DNA of 64,000 nucleotides from Lactarius indigo. Lineage: Eukaryota > Basidiomycota > Agaricomycetes > Russulales > Russulaceae. The position numbers were made by a program, and so were the translations under genes. Below the pieces are notes generated by a model. The model was not told the origin of the DNA. It did no database searches and saw nothing but the letters and a program-made list of their open reading frames with translations. Shown in pieces: positions 28,311 through 39,550 of the stretch. The stretch's first letter is position 1. Every line of letters starts with the position of its first letter. The stretch is taken from positions 682,001 to 746,000 of the forward strand of contig JAFKAC010000024.1 of assembly GCA_025766275.1 (NCBI GenBank), in the 5' to 3' direction.

Positions 28311-28986
28311 TGTCACGAACCTATAAACCTGGTCGTGACCCAAGGGCGCCTAGGACCGGCCCGCATCGGACCGGTCTTATGTAATCACCTTCCTAAAGGG
28401 GAATTCCGAATCGGAGTTTGAATTCTGCTCTCAAACGATCACGTGATCTGTCACGTGATCTGTCACGTCTCTCAAGCCACGTGTTGTGTACACGTGTACT
28501 TATCAACAAGTTGATTGTTGATCAATCAACGAAGATAATCACCCAAGTCACCACCCCTCGGGGATTCCCGCATTGACTGCGGAATCACGCCATTCTAACG
28601 CAAGATTGCGCCATCGACTGCGGCGCAGCTGTTCTATGTTTAAACCTCTTCTTATTGGACTCTATTGATAGATGTCTCTAGAATGTTCCTTTGCGCAGTA
28701 CTGCGCAGCACCCGTGGACAGGCCCTAAGCCTGCCCTAAACCTACGCACAGACCACCCCCTGTAGTATATAAGCTGGTGCAATTCTACGGACAGTCCCTC
28801 AGACTGTCCACTTGTGACATCCTCCCCTTGCCTCTCAGCTCCTTCGAGTGCCCCACACTTCGTGCGCCACTACTTCTCTTTGAGCCAAGGCCGTAGCCCA
28901 CGTTTCCTACAATCTTCTACACCCTCCGCAGCCCCCAGTCTCCGCCTTCGTCGTGACCCCCTGTCGAGTGACAGTGAGTCATCACA
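28311..28986 (+). repeat. 3' LTR of element D
   Basis: The partner of 19193-19868, identical except C at 28436. It is preceded by the purine tract AAAAAGGGGATAC and followed by the CTGAC duplication. Confidence 0.97.
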
Positions 28987-29810
28987 CTGACAGCAAGCGC
29001 TTCTATGACTTCAACATATCCACCAGTACCCACCATCCGATATGCGCCAAATATGTCAAATACCAACGATTCGCGCCGTACCCCACCATCTGTGGCACTA
29101 TGGGTGCTAATCAAAATGTCTACGAAGAGTCTCTAAGGGCGGACAACAACAACCGGGGATACCCAGCACTCAAGCCATATCAAATCCGTGTCTTCGACCC
29201 AGACATGACGATGCACACCAACGTTGACCGCGCACTTCACATCATGGACGACTGGCGTGTACAGGCAGAAGTACAGCGCTTCCGGACCATGACGGAGGAC
29301 CTTCAAAGCCAGCACAACATCTTGGACAAGCTCAGAGTAGAAATTGCCAGAACCATGGGAGAGATCAAAGACTCGGTAAGATGTTTAGGCCAGAACAACG
29401 TCTATCACCGCCTCCAGCAAGTCATCCAGAATGAAAGCGACCACCTCATGTGGGTACCCAATGACGAAACTCGGCAACAAGTCCAAGAACACTTCCAACA
29501 AATCGAAGAACAACATGCCGAGTTGCTCTGTCGCTGGTGCCAGCACACCACCCACAACACTGAAGACTGCACCATGTTTGTGCAATGCACTCTTTGCAAG
29601 AGGTACAGTCATGCTGACGTCAAATGTCACCAACCCCATCGCAAATGCCAAGACGAATGCAAGGTACCCTGTACCCATCGTCTTTTCTCTAAACCATGTC
29701 ATTCGTGCCCCTTCAGCGAAGACCCCGCTGATGCCGTCTGTCGTCAGATGCAAGCCCGTGAAGACCGTCTCATTCGACGAACCAACCAACGCACCTAAAG
29801 GAGGGGGTGA

Positions 29811-30268
29811 TGTTACACTACACATCTTCGTCTCTCGTTTCTTCTCGATCTTTCTCCGTACTTCTAAAACATCCTTCCAACTTGTTGACTCACATTTTCT
29901 GTATGATTCGAAGGACGTTCTTGTAGCTTCCATATGACTCCTACCAGTAGTACTTAAGGACTGGTTTCCATGTACTAAGAGCTCTAAGCTCGACTTACTG
30001 TATTCAACTGCAGTAACTTCTCGTATAAACATCTTTTGGCTTCACGAACTCGAACGATCGCTTGTCATTGACTTGCGATTCCCCTCTCATCTTGTGCATC
30101 ATCGCTCCGCCGTCTGGTTGTCGGCATTATCCGAGCTCCGATTCGATCCCCGACTCGAATCCAAACGATACACCTTACTGCGCGTAACATTGAGTCTATT
30201 TGAGGGCCGCATATTTCACAATTACTTCCCGTGGTCCGAGTCTTGTTGTGAACAGAATTACTGTAACA
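29811..30268 (+). repeat. 3' LTR of element E
   Basis: The LTR begins TGTTACAC after a GGAGGGGGTGA purine tract and ends ACTGTAACA, 458 bp, with TATAAA at 30024. There is no second copy in the window. It differs from the LTRs of A-D. Confidence 0.7.
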
Positions 30269-30638
30269 CCCAATTATATCCTAACCTAGACAGATCCATA
30301 ATTCCGAATACATGTAGGCAAGCATGAGGATCATAGGAAAATGTAGGATTTAGGTTTATGGGAAATCACCTAAAAAAGCCTAAAGGGATAGCAAGTGTGC
30401 TGTACGGTATCCTATTGTTTCCCAAGCTAAGGTCAATCAGAAAATAACCAGAATCCTAGGCTTCGTTTTGACATAAGCCGACCTTCCAGCTCTGTGTCAT
30501 ACTAGTACCGCTCAGTAAAAGAAAATCCTGAACGATGTGCATAAACGAAACATGTCAATGCTCGTGCGTGTCGTCATTATCTACAACTACTATTCTCTTA
30601 TCAAACGTATGAGAGATATAATAAGCCCGGGGAGGTGT
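30269..30638. other. Intergenic, no gene seen
   Basis: AT-rich stretch between the LTR of E and the broken decarboxylase gene. No open frame or repeat is supported. Confidence 0.6.
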
Positions 30639-31525
30639 TCATGCAGAGCCGCTAGTGGCGGTGGTAGCGACATTGACTAGCGGAGCGGGAGACCCCTGCC
30701 GCCGCCCGATACCCATGCCCACCCGCTCCAGCGTCTCCAGCGCTGCATGTCCGTTGATCAGCAGGTCTTCGTCCCACTCCACAACATTCTTCTCGAACAC
30801 GCACACGATCGTCGACCATCCTGCAATGACAAATGGAAAGTCAGCATCACGGCCCGGACATCGGTAGCTAGGTCCAGAGGTAGAGGCGGACCCACCGAAC
30901 GCAAAGTAGCCAAACTTCTGTCCGCGCTTCACCAAATCTCCCTCCGAGACAGTCGTCTTGATACTACCCACCATCGTTGCACCGACGCATGCCGCCATCA
31001 CGCGCCCAAACTGCAGGCTATCAATCGGGACAATCTTTCGAGCATTTTCACTATATACGTCCAAAGCCGTCCGGATCGCTTGTGGCTTTATACACCCAAA
31101 TACTCATCAGCTGCATGCGTTTATCGAAGAGGTGCAGTTGTTGCTTACGTTAACGGTGTAGTATTCACCAGCGATGTACGTCATTGGTCCAATGGTCCCA
31201 TCCACTGGCGAGTGAAAACGGTGATAGTCCTGCGGTGCGAGCCGGAAGATCACCAGAGCGCCCCTAGCGTAGCGTTCCACTTGGTCCTTGTACGCGTCTC
31301 CGAGTAACCGTGCAATGGTGAACTCGCGTCCCTTGATCCATAATCTTGTCGCCTCGCTGATTGTCTCGAACGCCATCAATCGACAATCTGCCCTGTCACG
31401 AGTCGGTTCAGGTCTTCGGGCATCTCGACGGGCTTAGCATAGGGCTTCAATTTCCTGAAAAACCCCGTAAGGCAGTTGCCCATGTAGTAGTGAGGGGCAC
31501 AACGTACCGGTAAAAGAATTGGTTT
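30639..31525 (-). pseudogene. psd: Phosphatidylserine decarboxylase, C-terminal part, frameshifted
   Basis: The family makes phosphatidylethanolamine by decarboxylating phosphatidylserine. Exons readable on the minus strand: 31525-31508 (NQFFYR), 31454-31149, 31085 to about 30867, and a last exon from about 30829 to 30639. They give [57 protein letters not shown] and STIVCVFEKNVVEWDEDLL. The Ser-Thr of the usual GGST self-cleavage site is present, but the splice I favour gives GWST. At about 31391-31394 the frame shifts by one lost base: ...NRLVT reads into a stop unless moved to the frame of DCRLMAFE. The N-terminal half is not seen upstream. I read this as a truncated, inactivated copy; a sequencing error at the shift is possible. 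Confidence 0.75.
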
Positions 31526-33479
31526 CTGGAGAGCGAGGTCACTCCAGACGTTTGTCCAAGCGGGAAGAGTCCGCGGACTGTGTGCATGCGTCTTTGGCCG
31601 TGGTGCTAGGGTTGGGCTGGGTGCGCAGGAGCTGCAGGGAGGCGACACACTTGACTGAATTTGCGCGCCTTGGCAGCTTACGCGAAGAACGACGCAGAGA
31701 ACAACACGGAGAAAACGACGTCTCCGCGCTCGGTGATAGATGCACTAACTTACTTGCACTGCTGGACCTACGTACCTTATCTAAGCCTAATTGACCCTCG
31801 CCAGGGCCCGTCTCACTGGGGGTGATGGCGTCGTTTGAACTTCTTCGACTGCCATAGTCAATGTGCTTGACCGTTGAACGTCCTCATGCATGAGTATTCG
31901 TGGGTAGAGGGGGGATACGGGAGTAGGGGAGGAAGGGTTAAGAGCTTAGCAGTCTGGAGCGAAAGGGATTGTGAGAGACCCTAAGACACAATAGGAAGTC
32001 GATCGCGTTGCGAATATGTGGAGAGGGGAGGAGGAACGAAGACGAGTCGAGGAGGAGATCGGTCGAAGTTTCACGGGGACGCGTAAAACCACCCATGCGA
32101 AGTCGGGAAATTACGAGAGCAGTAGAAAAGCTAATAAGGAACTCTTCGAGTTTGGAAACACCTAGCAAAAGTTAATGACGCACTCGCGAAGTTGAGACAG
32201 AGAGTTTTCGTCTTGAGGGAAACGAAAGAGAAATGAACGCGAAGACGATAAGTCGAGTCCCTTTGTTCTAGACCTGAGCTGATGAGCAGTTGATTCACAT
32301 AAGGAGAACACATTAAAACAGGGGAAATCGAGTGTGGAATTGGGCGCGAACACCGAAGCCTTGTATACACCCAGTCAGTACCTAAGGTCAAACGAGTCGA
32401 AATGGGTGAGGAGAAACGTCGGAGCAGGGGGAAAGTAAACAAAAAGTCCATGATAGAGGAAGATTCGACGAACGAAACCACGCTGCCGACGCGAGGCAGG
32501 AAACGCGAGTCCTAAGTAAAATGGGAGTCTGTGAGTGGTACGGCATGGCCAAACGACGGTACTGGTGATGACGACGGCGTGCACTAATAGTACATGGGAA
32601 CGTCAAGAAGAATATGGGCGCATCTGTGCCCGAGATAGAGAGCGCGAGGCTAGCACGATCCGACGAAAGAGAATGTTTGAGGAGACGACAGCACGATGTC
32701 GATCGGCCGAGGGTCTGACGATGGCAGAAGAGATGGGGATACGACGAGGCAAGGGACGGCAAATTCCCAAGCTGATGAGGGAAAGGTGAGCTGAGACGAA
32801 GCGAACTGAGACGAACAAGTCAGTGACATGGAAGAGAGAGTCCGAGGACTGTCCGAGGGTAGCACGCGGCGGTCCGATGGTTCCAAATTGGCCGAAACCT
32901 CGCCGAAACGGGCAGAAATGGTAGATTCTGAGGCGGAGGAAGGCCCTTACACTGTTTCAAATGTTGCTTCGGGTTGGGCGTCCGGTCACACTTCCCCTGG
33001 CTTTGTATCGTTATTGTTAAGATCCCTATAATGGGTTTTTTTTTGAATACCAGTGCAGTAGTTCTATATACGGAAACTACAGACATATAACCCCGGGCAT
33101 AGCATAACCCTATGGCCTCAAGTCCTCGTTATATAGCCACTTCGAAGCTACAATTACCATCAACTTCAAACCTGCCCTGGAGACGAAAGAAAGCGAACTG
33201 AACGGAGAACAACTCAGTGAAGGTCAGTGATTCAGTGAAGGAGGGCCACTAACATTGGCATCTGTCGATCGTTCAATTGATTCCTTGTTAGTGCGGGAGG
33301 TCTTTCTTACACACACCACGGCAACGCTTACGCTTCCAGAGGCGTCGGGGATCTACAAGCACACCGGTATGTTTTTATGCGTCTAGTTACTCCGATACCA
33401 CATCCAAACATCTCCATGAAACCTAGCTCCGAACCCACCTCCTCCAACACCTGAACGATCAGTATCAACACGAATATTA
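31526..33479. other. About 2 kb without a supportable gene
   Basis: The stretch is purine-rich on the plus strand around 31900-32830. Open stretches occur on both strands with no domain, splice pattern or coherent composition. Nothing is recognised. Confidence 0.5.
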
Positions 33480-34913
33480 ATGGGCATTGGGCTCAACGAT
33501 GATATACTCCTCAGTATATTCGACTACTATCGACTGGATGAGGGGGATGCTTGGAATCTTCGGCTTGGGTGGTGCAAGCTCTCTCATGTTTGTCAAAGAT
33601 GGCGTCACCTCATAATATACGAATCAGCATTCCACCTGGGTTTGCGCATTCCATGCACGAACGGCACCCCTATAGTCGACACACTAGACCATTTACCTCC
33701 CCTGCCGGTCTTCGTCAGTTACCGGCATCATACAAATGTGGCCACATGGAAGGGAGACGAGTTAGGAATATACCATGCGCTCCGTTTGCGTAGCCGTGTA
33801 CACCATATTGACCTTCGTCTCCCGCCTTCAATTTTGCATAAATCCCTTACTGTTATAGACGGAGGATACTTCCCAAGACTGGAACGCCTTTATCTCTTGG
33901 CCACAATCGATAAAATCACAACTCTCATATTTCCCCAGACTTTTCTTGCCCCAAATCTACGCCATCTCGTCCTTTCCGGCGTCACCCTTCCAAAAGGATT
34001 GCGGTTTCTCACCTTCGCCGTCTCCCTCGTCACACTCGAGCTCAGGGACATCCGAACTTTCGGTTACCTTTTCCCGAGGCTATTAGTGGCCCGTCTTCGA
34101 TCCCTTCCCCAACTCGAGGGACTCTCCATCTGTTTTTCCGTCCCCATACCCCGTCCCAGCGCTGAGGCGGAACTGTTGACCAAACAAGGAACTCCCGTGA
34201 CACTTCCTAGCCTGAAAATACTCAAGTTCCAAGGAGTTGGCGCTTATCTGGAATGCCTTGTCGCTCAAATTAGGGTCCCTCTTCTGCAGCGACTCGACAT
34301 CGCGTTATTCAATCAAGTCGCCTTCACATTACCACTCCTGTCCCAGTTCGTTATAACAAAACACATCGAACTCGAGTCTGCGAGGATCAACTTTGCGCGC
34401 GATGCGGTTTCCATAATCGTGGACCACCATACGGAATGGAATAGCGGGCTTCTCAATGACGGAAAGTTCACGTTGCGTGTGATATGCAAGCAGTTGGACT
34501 GGCAAGTCAACTCCGCAGCGCAGGTCTGCAGCGCGCTTATGCCTGCGCTGTCAGGTGTACAAGATCTCGCGCTCGACTTTCACGAACAGAAGATGCCGAG
34601 CGAATGGCAGAACGGTGGGATCGACGGGGCGACGTGGCACGAACTTCTCAGACCGTTCATTGGGGTGAAGAGACTCCATATTTACGAATCTCTCTCGGAG
34701 GAGCTTTCTCGTGCGCTGCGGGTGGATAGCATAGGATCAGACCCTGGATTTCTACCCAAATTGCGAGAACTCACAAGCTTTTTCGAGGGGGCGCGTCCAG
34801 ACCGTCTGTTTGACTCGTTCACCGAAGCTCGTCGGGCCGCCGGTCGCCCAGTCTCTGCATCGTTCCCATTATTCCCACCCTCGCACACATCCAGTAGTAA
34901 GGTGAGTGTGTGA
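33480..34913 (+). CDS. F-box protein, mushroom type
   Basis: ATG 33480 opens a 477-codon frame with no internal stop. The N-terminus (residues 5-50) has F-box character: LNDDILLSIFDYYRL, then CKLSHVCQRWRHLI. It is followed by leucine-rich repeat-like segments (LPSLKILKFQGVGAYLECL, LERLYLLATI) as in the large Agaricomycete F-box families. F-box proteins recruit substrates to SCF ubiquitin ligases through Skp1. The unspliced frame ends at TGA 34911-34913, but a good donor (AAG/GTGAGT at 34902) lies just before the stop and an acceptor at 34950 would continue in frame into the next feature. Confidence 0.85.
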   Translation: MGIGLNDDILLSIFDYYRLDEGDAWNLRLGWCKLSHVCQRWRHLIIYESAFHLGLRIPCTNGTPIVDTLDHLPPLPVFVSYRHHTNVATWKGDELGIYHALRLRSRVHHIDLRLPPSILHKSLTVIDGGYFPRLERLYLLATIDKITTLIFPQTFLAPNLRHLVLSGVTLPKGLRFLTFAVSLVTLELRDIRTFGYLFPRLLVARLRSLPQLEGLSICFSVPIPRPSAEAELLTKQGTPVTLPSLKILKFQGVGAYLECLVAQIRVPLLQRLDIALFNQVAFTLPLLSQFVITKHIELESARINFARDAVSIIVDHHTEWNSGLLNDGKFTLRVICKQLDWQVNSAAQVCSALMPALSGVQDLALDFHEQKMPSEWQNGGIDGATWHELLRPFIGVKRLHIYESLSEELSRALRVDSIGSDPGFLPKLRELTSFFEGARPDRLFDSFTEARRAAGRPVSASFPLFPPSHTSSSKVSV

Positions 34914-34950
34914 ACCTGAATCCATCCTCTTGACATGACCTTCGTCTCAG

Positions 34951-35788
34951 AACTTTCTCGTTGACGGGTATATTGCCCAAACCTTTCACAGCCGCCGAGC
35001 TGAGCAATACTTCTTCAACTTACTGAATAGTGACTCCATTCCGCAGATTGAAACTCTGTCTTACCCCGATAGAGAAGGCCATTTCTTCTTTGCCCGTCCT
35101 ACTGATGGTCGATACGCCATAGAGCGACAACCTTTTGACACGTTCTCTCAACCTCTTGACTGCGCTGTCGTACACAGGGGCACTGTGGTCCCCCAGGCAA
35201 TGTGGTCTCCTCGCACCATTAGTGATAGGAGGTGGAACGCTGTAAAGGGGACGTTGCAGATGCCCATTTTCTTCGTGGGTATAGACGGGAGACTTGGTCT
35301 TTCCCTGCAGGCCGCGGCTGCGGGCCGATGCCATGGTCTTCGCAACGCACAGGAATTTGTTCCACTCAAGCAGACCTCGATAACACATATCCGCATTGCC
35401 GTTGGTGTCGTTCTCGTGGTAATATATGTCACTCGCTGAACCTGTTCTCCGTTCAGTGGCCCGGCTACAAAGATTTCAGGCGACAGATCCCGATTCGTGA
35501 AAGTGCAATAACCATTGCCAGATCTGCCCAGCATATTGGGCGATCTGTGGATGCATTTCTCATGGTCAGTCGGGTCTTCTCATCTACTAATGACAACCCC
35601 TGTGCTGAGTTCGTTTTCTCACTCACCAGGCTTGCGAGCCGGACCCTGGCTCTACCGACAGCAGGCGCGAACAGTGGCAGATCGGGCCATCTGGCATCCG
35701 GCGAAGCGACATCATAGTTATTGGAGCAGTTCACGTCTTTGTGGGGAATTGGATGCCAATCTTGCAACTCAATCGTTACATTCCCTGA
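34951..35788 (+). CDS. Agaricomycete-specific protein, possibly spliced to the F-box gene
   Basis: Exons 34951-35400, 35457-35564 and 35630-35788, all joined in phase 0, give 239 codons ending at TGA. The product has segments I recognise from an uncharacterised mushroom family: DGYIAQTFHSRRAEQYFF, VVHRGTVVPQAMWSPRT, PIFFVGIDGRLGLSL, THIRIAWPGYKDFRRQIPI and IIVIGAVHVFVGNWMPIL. No ATG starts this chain: a TGA lies in frame just upstream of the first exon and the acceptor at 34950 needs a donor. The F-box donor at 34902 fits exactly (49-nt intron) and would give one 712-residue fusion. A missed short first exon is the alternative. The function is unknown. Confidence 0.72.
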
Positions 35789-36266
35789 TATCCGTCCTCG
35801 TTCCTACTTAAATGTATCAGGTTTACCCCACGTCAGATGACACAACTGAGCAAGTCGGCGTAGTACATGTACTTGTAGCAGGTACAGCGTCAAAAATACG
35901 CATGGTCACAAGTCGAGTAGATCAACGAAGGAGCGGTCTCGTGCATAGATAGATAGGTCCAAGAAATATTTTGAGTAAGAAAAAAGGAGAGTGAGCGTAG
36001 GCATGAATCGAGAAACGAAACCGAGTAAAGGAGCGTCTGTCTGCTAATATGATATGACCATGCGTATTAGTCCGGGGACATGATATACTGTAACAAGAAA
36101 TTGTAGGCATAGTTACACAAATGTAAGGTTGTGATGAATAGCTTGGAGACTGGGAATGTAATGTTGTGGTTGTGGTGGCCGCCGATGAATGAAGATTCAG
36201 GCGCTGGTGTGTTGGTCGGTCGCAGTATGCGGGAGCGGAAAAAGAAAAGAAGGAAGAGCTAGGCAA
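35789..36266. other. Intergenic between convergent genes, no gene seen
   Basis: The 3' regions of the two convergent genes meet here. No open frame of note and no repeat seen. Confidence 0.6.
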
Positions 36267-39200
36267 CTAGGTTGGCCATCCACGTGCGATACGCGCCGCA
36301 CCACCTCCGACCCTACCCAGGAAATTCCATACCGCCGTTGTGCCTTCACCAGGGAAGCCTTCGCCAGTCGCGTGCATCGTATTAAAGCTCGACCAGGCCG
36401 CGCGGTCGTAGTAAGTCGGTCCACCGGGCACGACATACTGATGAGGCATGAACGGGCTCATCGCGAAGAACACGACCGCGCTCGCGCCGACACACAACAA
36501 CGCGTGTGAGGCAAGCCCGCTCCACGCCAATCTGCCAGCGGCAGTGTTGCCGCCGTACACGTAGGTATTGTAGATGTTGTAAAATCGGTTGCTTTTCTGC
36601 CGTCGGCTGGTGGGAGAGCTGATCGCCACGGCGTCCTCGAGCGCACGGTCGATGACCTTGCACCCAATACCGACCTCAGCTTTCAGCGTGCGCCACTCTT
36701 CGAGCGTTTCGGCCGACACACCCGCGCAGGGCTGCAGAGGGAGCTTAAGGCCGTTGTGCCAACTCCGCAGCGTCTCCACCGCAATACGGAGGTCGCGCCG
36801 CTTTTGTGGATCGGGAATGTGGGAAAAGGAGAGGTCGTCGGTGTCAAGAAGATGCAAGAGGTCGTGGAATGGGATCTCGGAGGTCACTTGGTTATAAGAG
36901 GGAGGAAGGTCTGTTGGGGAGTTGGCCGCGAGGAGATCGAGAGGTGTCGGTTTAGCCTTTGGGGTAGGAGGGAGGACGGTGGAGGACGAAGATGCAAGCG
37001 CCTCATCGTCTTCTTGGGGCGATGGTGAACGAGAAACGGTAGTTTCCTCTGTCTGAATTTCCGCCTCCATCGTGATGCGTGGTGTGGGGGCGTCGGTCTG
37101 TGTCGATATGGAATTCGGCGAGGTGTCGGTCTGCGCGCCGAACGAGGTGGTAAGGATTTTCGGAGGTGGATCCGTTTGAGTTGTTGATATCTTGGCGAAG
37201 AGTTTGAGGTCGTATTGTGTATAGGCATTCGCATACTCCCGGCTGTCCTCCAAAGTGAAAGATTCGATTTTGTTGGCTTTACTCAAGCCACGCTGCATAA
37301 AAAATCAGAAGGAAATAGCGTAGGGTTTGACAATAGGCAATGTACCTTTTTCTTTCGAGTGATAATCGTTTGTACGATGTCCTCGTCGTCGGTATTCTCA
37401 TCTGGGTCCTCGATGCCGAGTTCCTTCAGGGTTGCCGCCGAATCCGCCGCGTCGTCGTCATCGTCGTCGATCCACCCACTGTCGTTCTTCATCTTACTGA
37501 GAAGCTCTGCACCCAAGCTCCTACTGACGCTGCCGGGCGCACTGCTGGCTCCATTAGCACTGGGAGCGTTGCTCGCGAGCGTCGCGCGCAACTCGTCCAT
37601 GTCAAATCGCATGCGGTCGATGGTCTCTTTGAGCATAAGGTTCTCCTGTTTCTGCTCATCCAGGCTCGTTTGTGCTTGCTGAGCGAGAGCCAGATCTTGT
37701 TCGAGCAACACGATTCGTTCTTCGTACGCTTCGTTCTCCTTGAGAAACTTGCTCGTTTCCATCTGCTGGAGCGAAAGACTTTCTCGACAACTCCTGATCT
37801 CTTCATCCTTTCGGCGAAGCGTATTCCGCAAGTCTTCGGACTCGTCTGCGACCACCCATCGAATCAGTACGTCAGATTACGCAAGTCAATGAGACACGTA
37901 CGCAATTGTTCTTGGTATTGCTTTTGTAACGAATTGTACATTGTGCGGGAGTTGTCGAGCGTCTTTTGGACCTTGGCGATCTCACTCTCCAGAGCGGCGA
38001 TCTGGGTCTGGTTCGAGCGCTCTTTGTTCCTCAGCTCCTTCTCTTCACGTTTCGCGGCACTGAGCTCGCTCTTTGCCTCTCCGAGGCGCGCTTCCATCTC
38101 CTCTAGCTCACTCTCGTGGTCCGAAAGTTTGCGTTGAAGCGTACGTTCCGCTTCGACTAGCTTCTTGCCAAGGTCTGCATTGACCCGCTGCAGGGCCTCA
38201 AGACGTTCCAAAGGCTCCATGGAGGCCGTCGAAGATGCGGTAGAGCGATCGAGTACTAGTCCAAGGGACGAGTCGTCGTCAGACTCATCCGAATCCGAAT
38301 CTGACGACATGCGGGGCATGGGGAGACTGGTGACGGTCTTCTCAAAGGCATCGTACATGGCACCTGCGAGGTCAGGCTGAGGAGGTGACATAAAGGGAAA
38401 GGCGGTTTGGGGATTGGACTGTGCTCGGGAGTGGGGGCGGGAGCCGACGGCTCCGAGTGGGGGCGAACTAATCGAACCGTGTGAGCTTGAGGGGGAAATG
38501 GGATTGGAGGGTGCACGCGAACGACCACCTGTAGAGCGGCTGAACACGGTGGGGGACTGCGGGGAAGAATAAGTAAAACAATCAATGTATGCGTGGATAA
38601 AATAGTAAAACGACGCTCTGGGGCGCACGATTCGGAATCGCGCGCGGTATGGGTCGGAACCGAATTCCGTGCCATGCCTCTAGCGTTATATCCACAGAGT
38701 CGCTCGCGAGACAGGCGAAGTTTGCCGATATCAGACTATATGCTAGTCAACCGATTTGAGGGACCAGACTCATGGCCAGCCATCAAGGCGACTATATGCG
38801 TCCGAATACCCCGAGCAGATGACAGTCGGGCAATAATGCTCACCTCAGTGTCGCTCATCGGGCGACCATGGTTACTCGCATCGCTCTTCCTGCGGCCAGG
38901 GGCAGGCGGCCTTCTTGTCCAGCTCGAAGGCGCAACAGGAGCCAGCGGGGCGCTGCGCTGGCGTTTTTGCGCATCGAACGGCGAGTCCTTCGAACCAGGG
39001 GTACGTGGCGTTCCGCCTACACCACGACTTGGAGGCCGACTAGGTGGTCGACTGCCGGGAGATGGCCGGTAATACGTTCCGGTGGAACCGTTACTGGAAG
39101 AGCGCGAGTGCTGACCGTGGGTATCACGTTCGTCAGTGCGACCGCGGTTCCATTCGTCGGCAACGGGCGAAAGTTCCTCAGAGTTATTTTGTTGGCCTGA

Positions 39201-39550
39201 GGACGTGCGCATTGCTACAAGTTGGAGGATGATATCGGGGGTCACCTCGAGACCCGGGGCCTCGTCTACGATTTGCATAAAGGTGGCCTTCTCATCTTTG
39301 GCGAGGAGTTCGACGCCATATTCTTCTTTGTATGTGTCAAAAACGTCGGATAGACACCTAGCGGGAAGAGAGTTCGCGCCTGCCGCGTCGGTGTGGCACT
39401 GGGGATGTTCACGGAAAATGTCATTGAGTTCTTGCTCGATGTCGACAATGGATTGACGGTGTCGACCGAAGTTCTTCATGATTACAGTTATCAAAAAGAC
39501 GCGTCAAAAGACAATGTGGACGTGATTTCTGGACTTACGGGGTCGTCCAT
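36267..39550 (-). CDS. Long coiled-coil protein with C-terminal membrane segment
   Basis: Five exons: 39550-39539, 39473-38844, 38556-37902, 37845-37346 and 37292-36267. The lengths sum to 2823 nt, a 940-residue protein, and every junction keeps frame. The N-terminus (FGRHRQSIVDIEQELND) leads a folded stretch, then a serine/proline/arginine-rich linker (SRPPSRPPSRG), a long heptad region at roughly residues 330-520 (LERLEALQRVNADLGKKLVE, LQKQYQEQLHESEDL), acidic stretches and a hydrophobic segment near residues 860-880 (ASHALLCVGASAVVFFAM), followed by a polar tail of about 60 residues. The architecture suggests a membrane-anchored tether or scaffold. I do not recognise the family. The 287-nt third-exon intron is long for this genome and could hide a small exon. 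Confidence 0.78.

Larger units (their letters stand above)
19193..28986 (+). mobile_element. Intact, young Ty3/gypsy retrotransposon D with extra 5' ORFs
   Basis: 676-bp LTRs (19193-19868 and 28311-28986) differ at one base only (19318 T, 28436 C, a CpG). The target duplication CTGAC is at 19188-19192 and 28987-28991. Order: LTR, primer site, three ATG-less ORFs, gag, -1 shift site, pol, purine tract (AAAAAGGGGATAC), LTR. Gag and pol have no stop or frameshift. At 9794 bp it is about 2 kb longer than element C, and the difference is the extra 5' module. Confidence 0.97.
18869..29798 (+). pseudogene. Element E third ORF, interrupted by element D
   Basis: The segments are 18869-19192 and 28992-29798. 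They join in frame at HPD/SKRFYDF once D and one target duplication are ignored, giving about 376 residues from ATG 18869 to TAA 29796-29798. The second half has a likely coiled coil (MHTNVDRALHIMDDW, AEVQRFRTMTEDLQ) and then a Cys/His-rich tail with CRWC, CTLCKRYSHADVKC, CQDEC and CHSC clusters, probably zinc binding. The coiled-coil part resembles the C-terminal tail of element C pol. The function is unknown. Apart from the D insertion the frame is intact. Confidence 0.75.
18583..30268 (+). mobile_element. Retrotransposon E, 3' part, split by element D
   Basis: What remains is a chromodomain end, a third ORF split by element D (19193-28986), a purine tract (AAAGGAGGGGGTGA) and a 3' LTR (29811-30268). 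Removing D and one CTGAC copy restores a continuous third ORF. The 5' half of E is not in this window or is unrecognisable. Confidence 0.8.
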
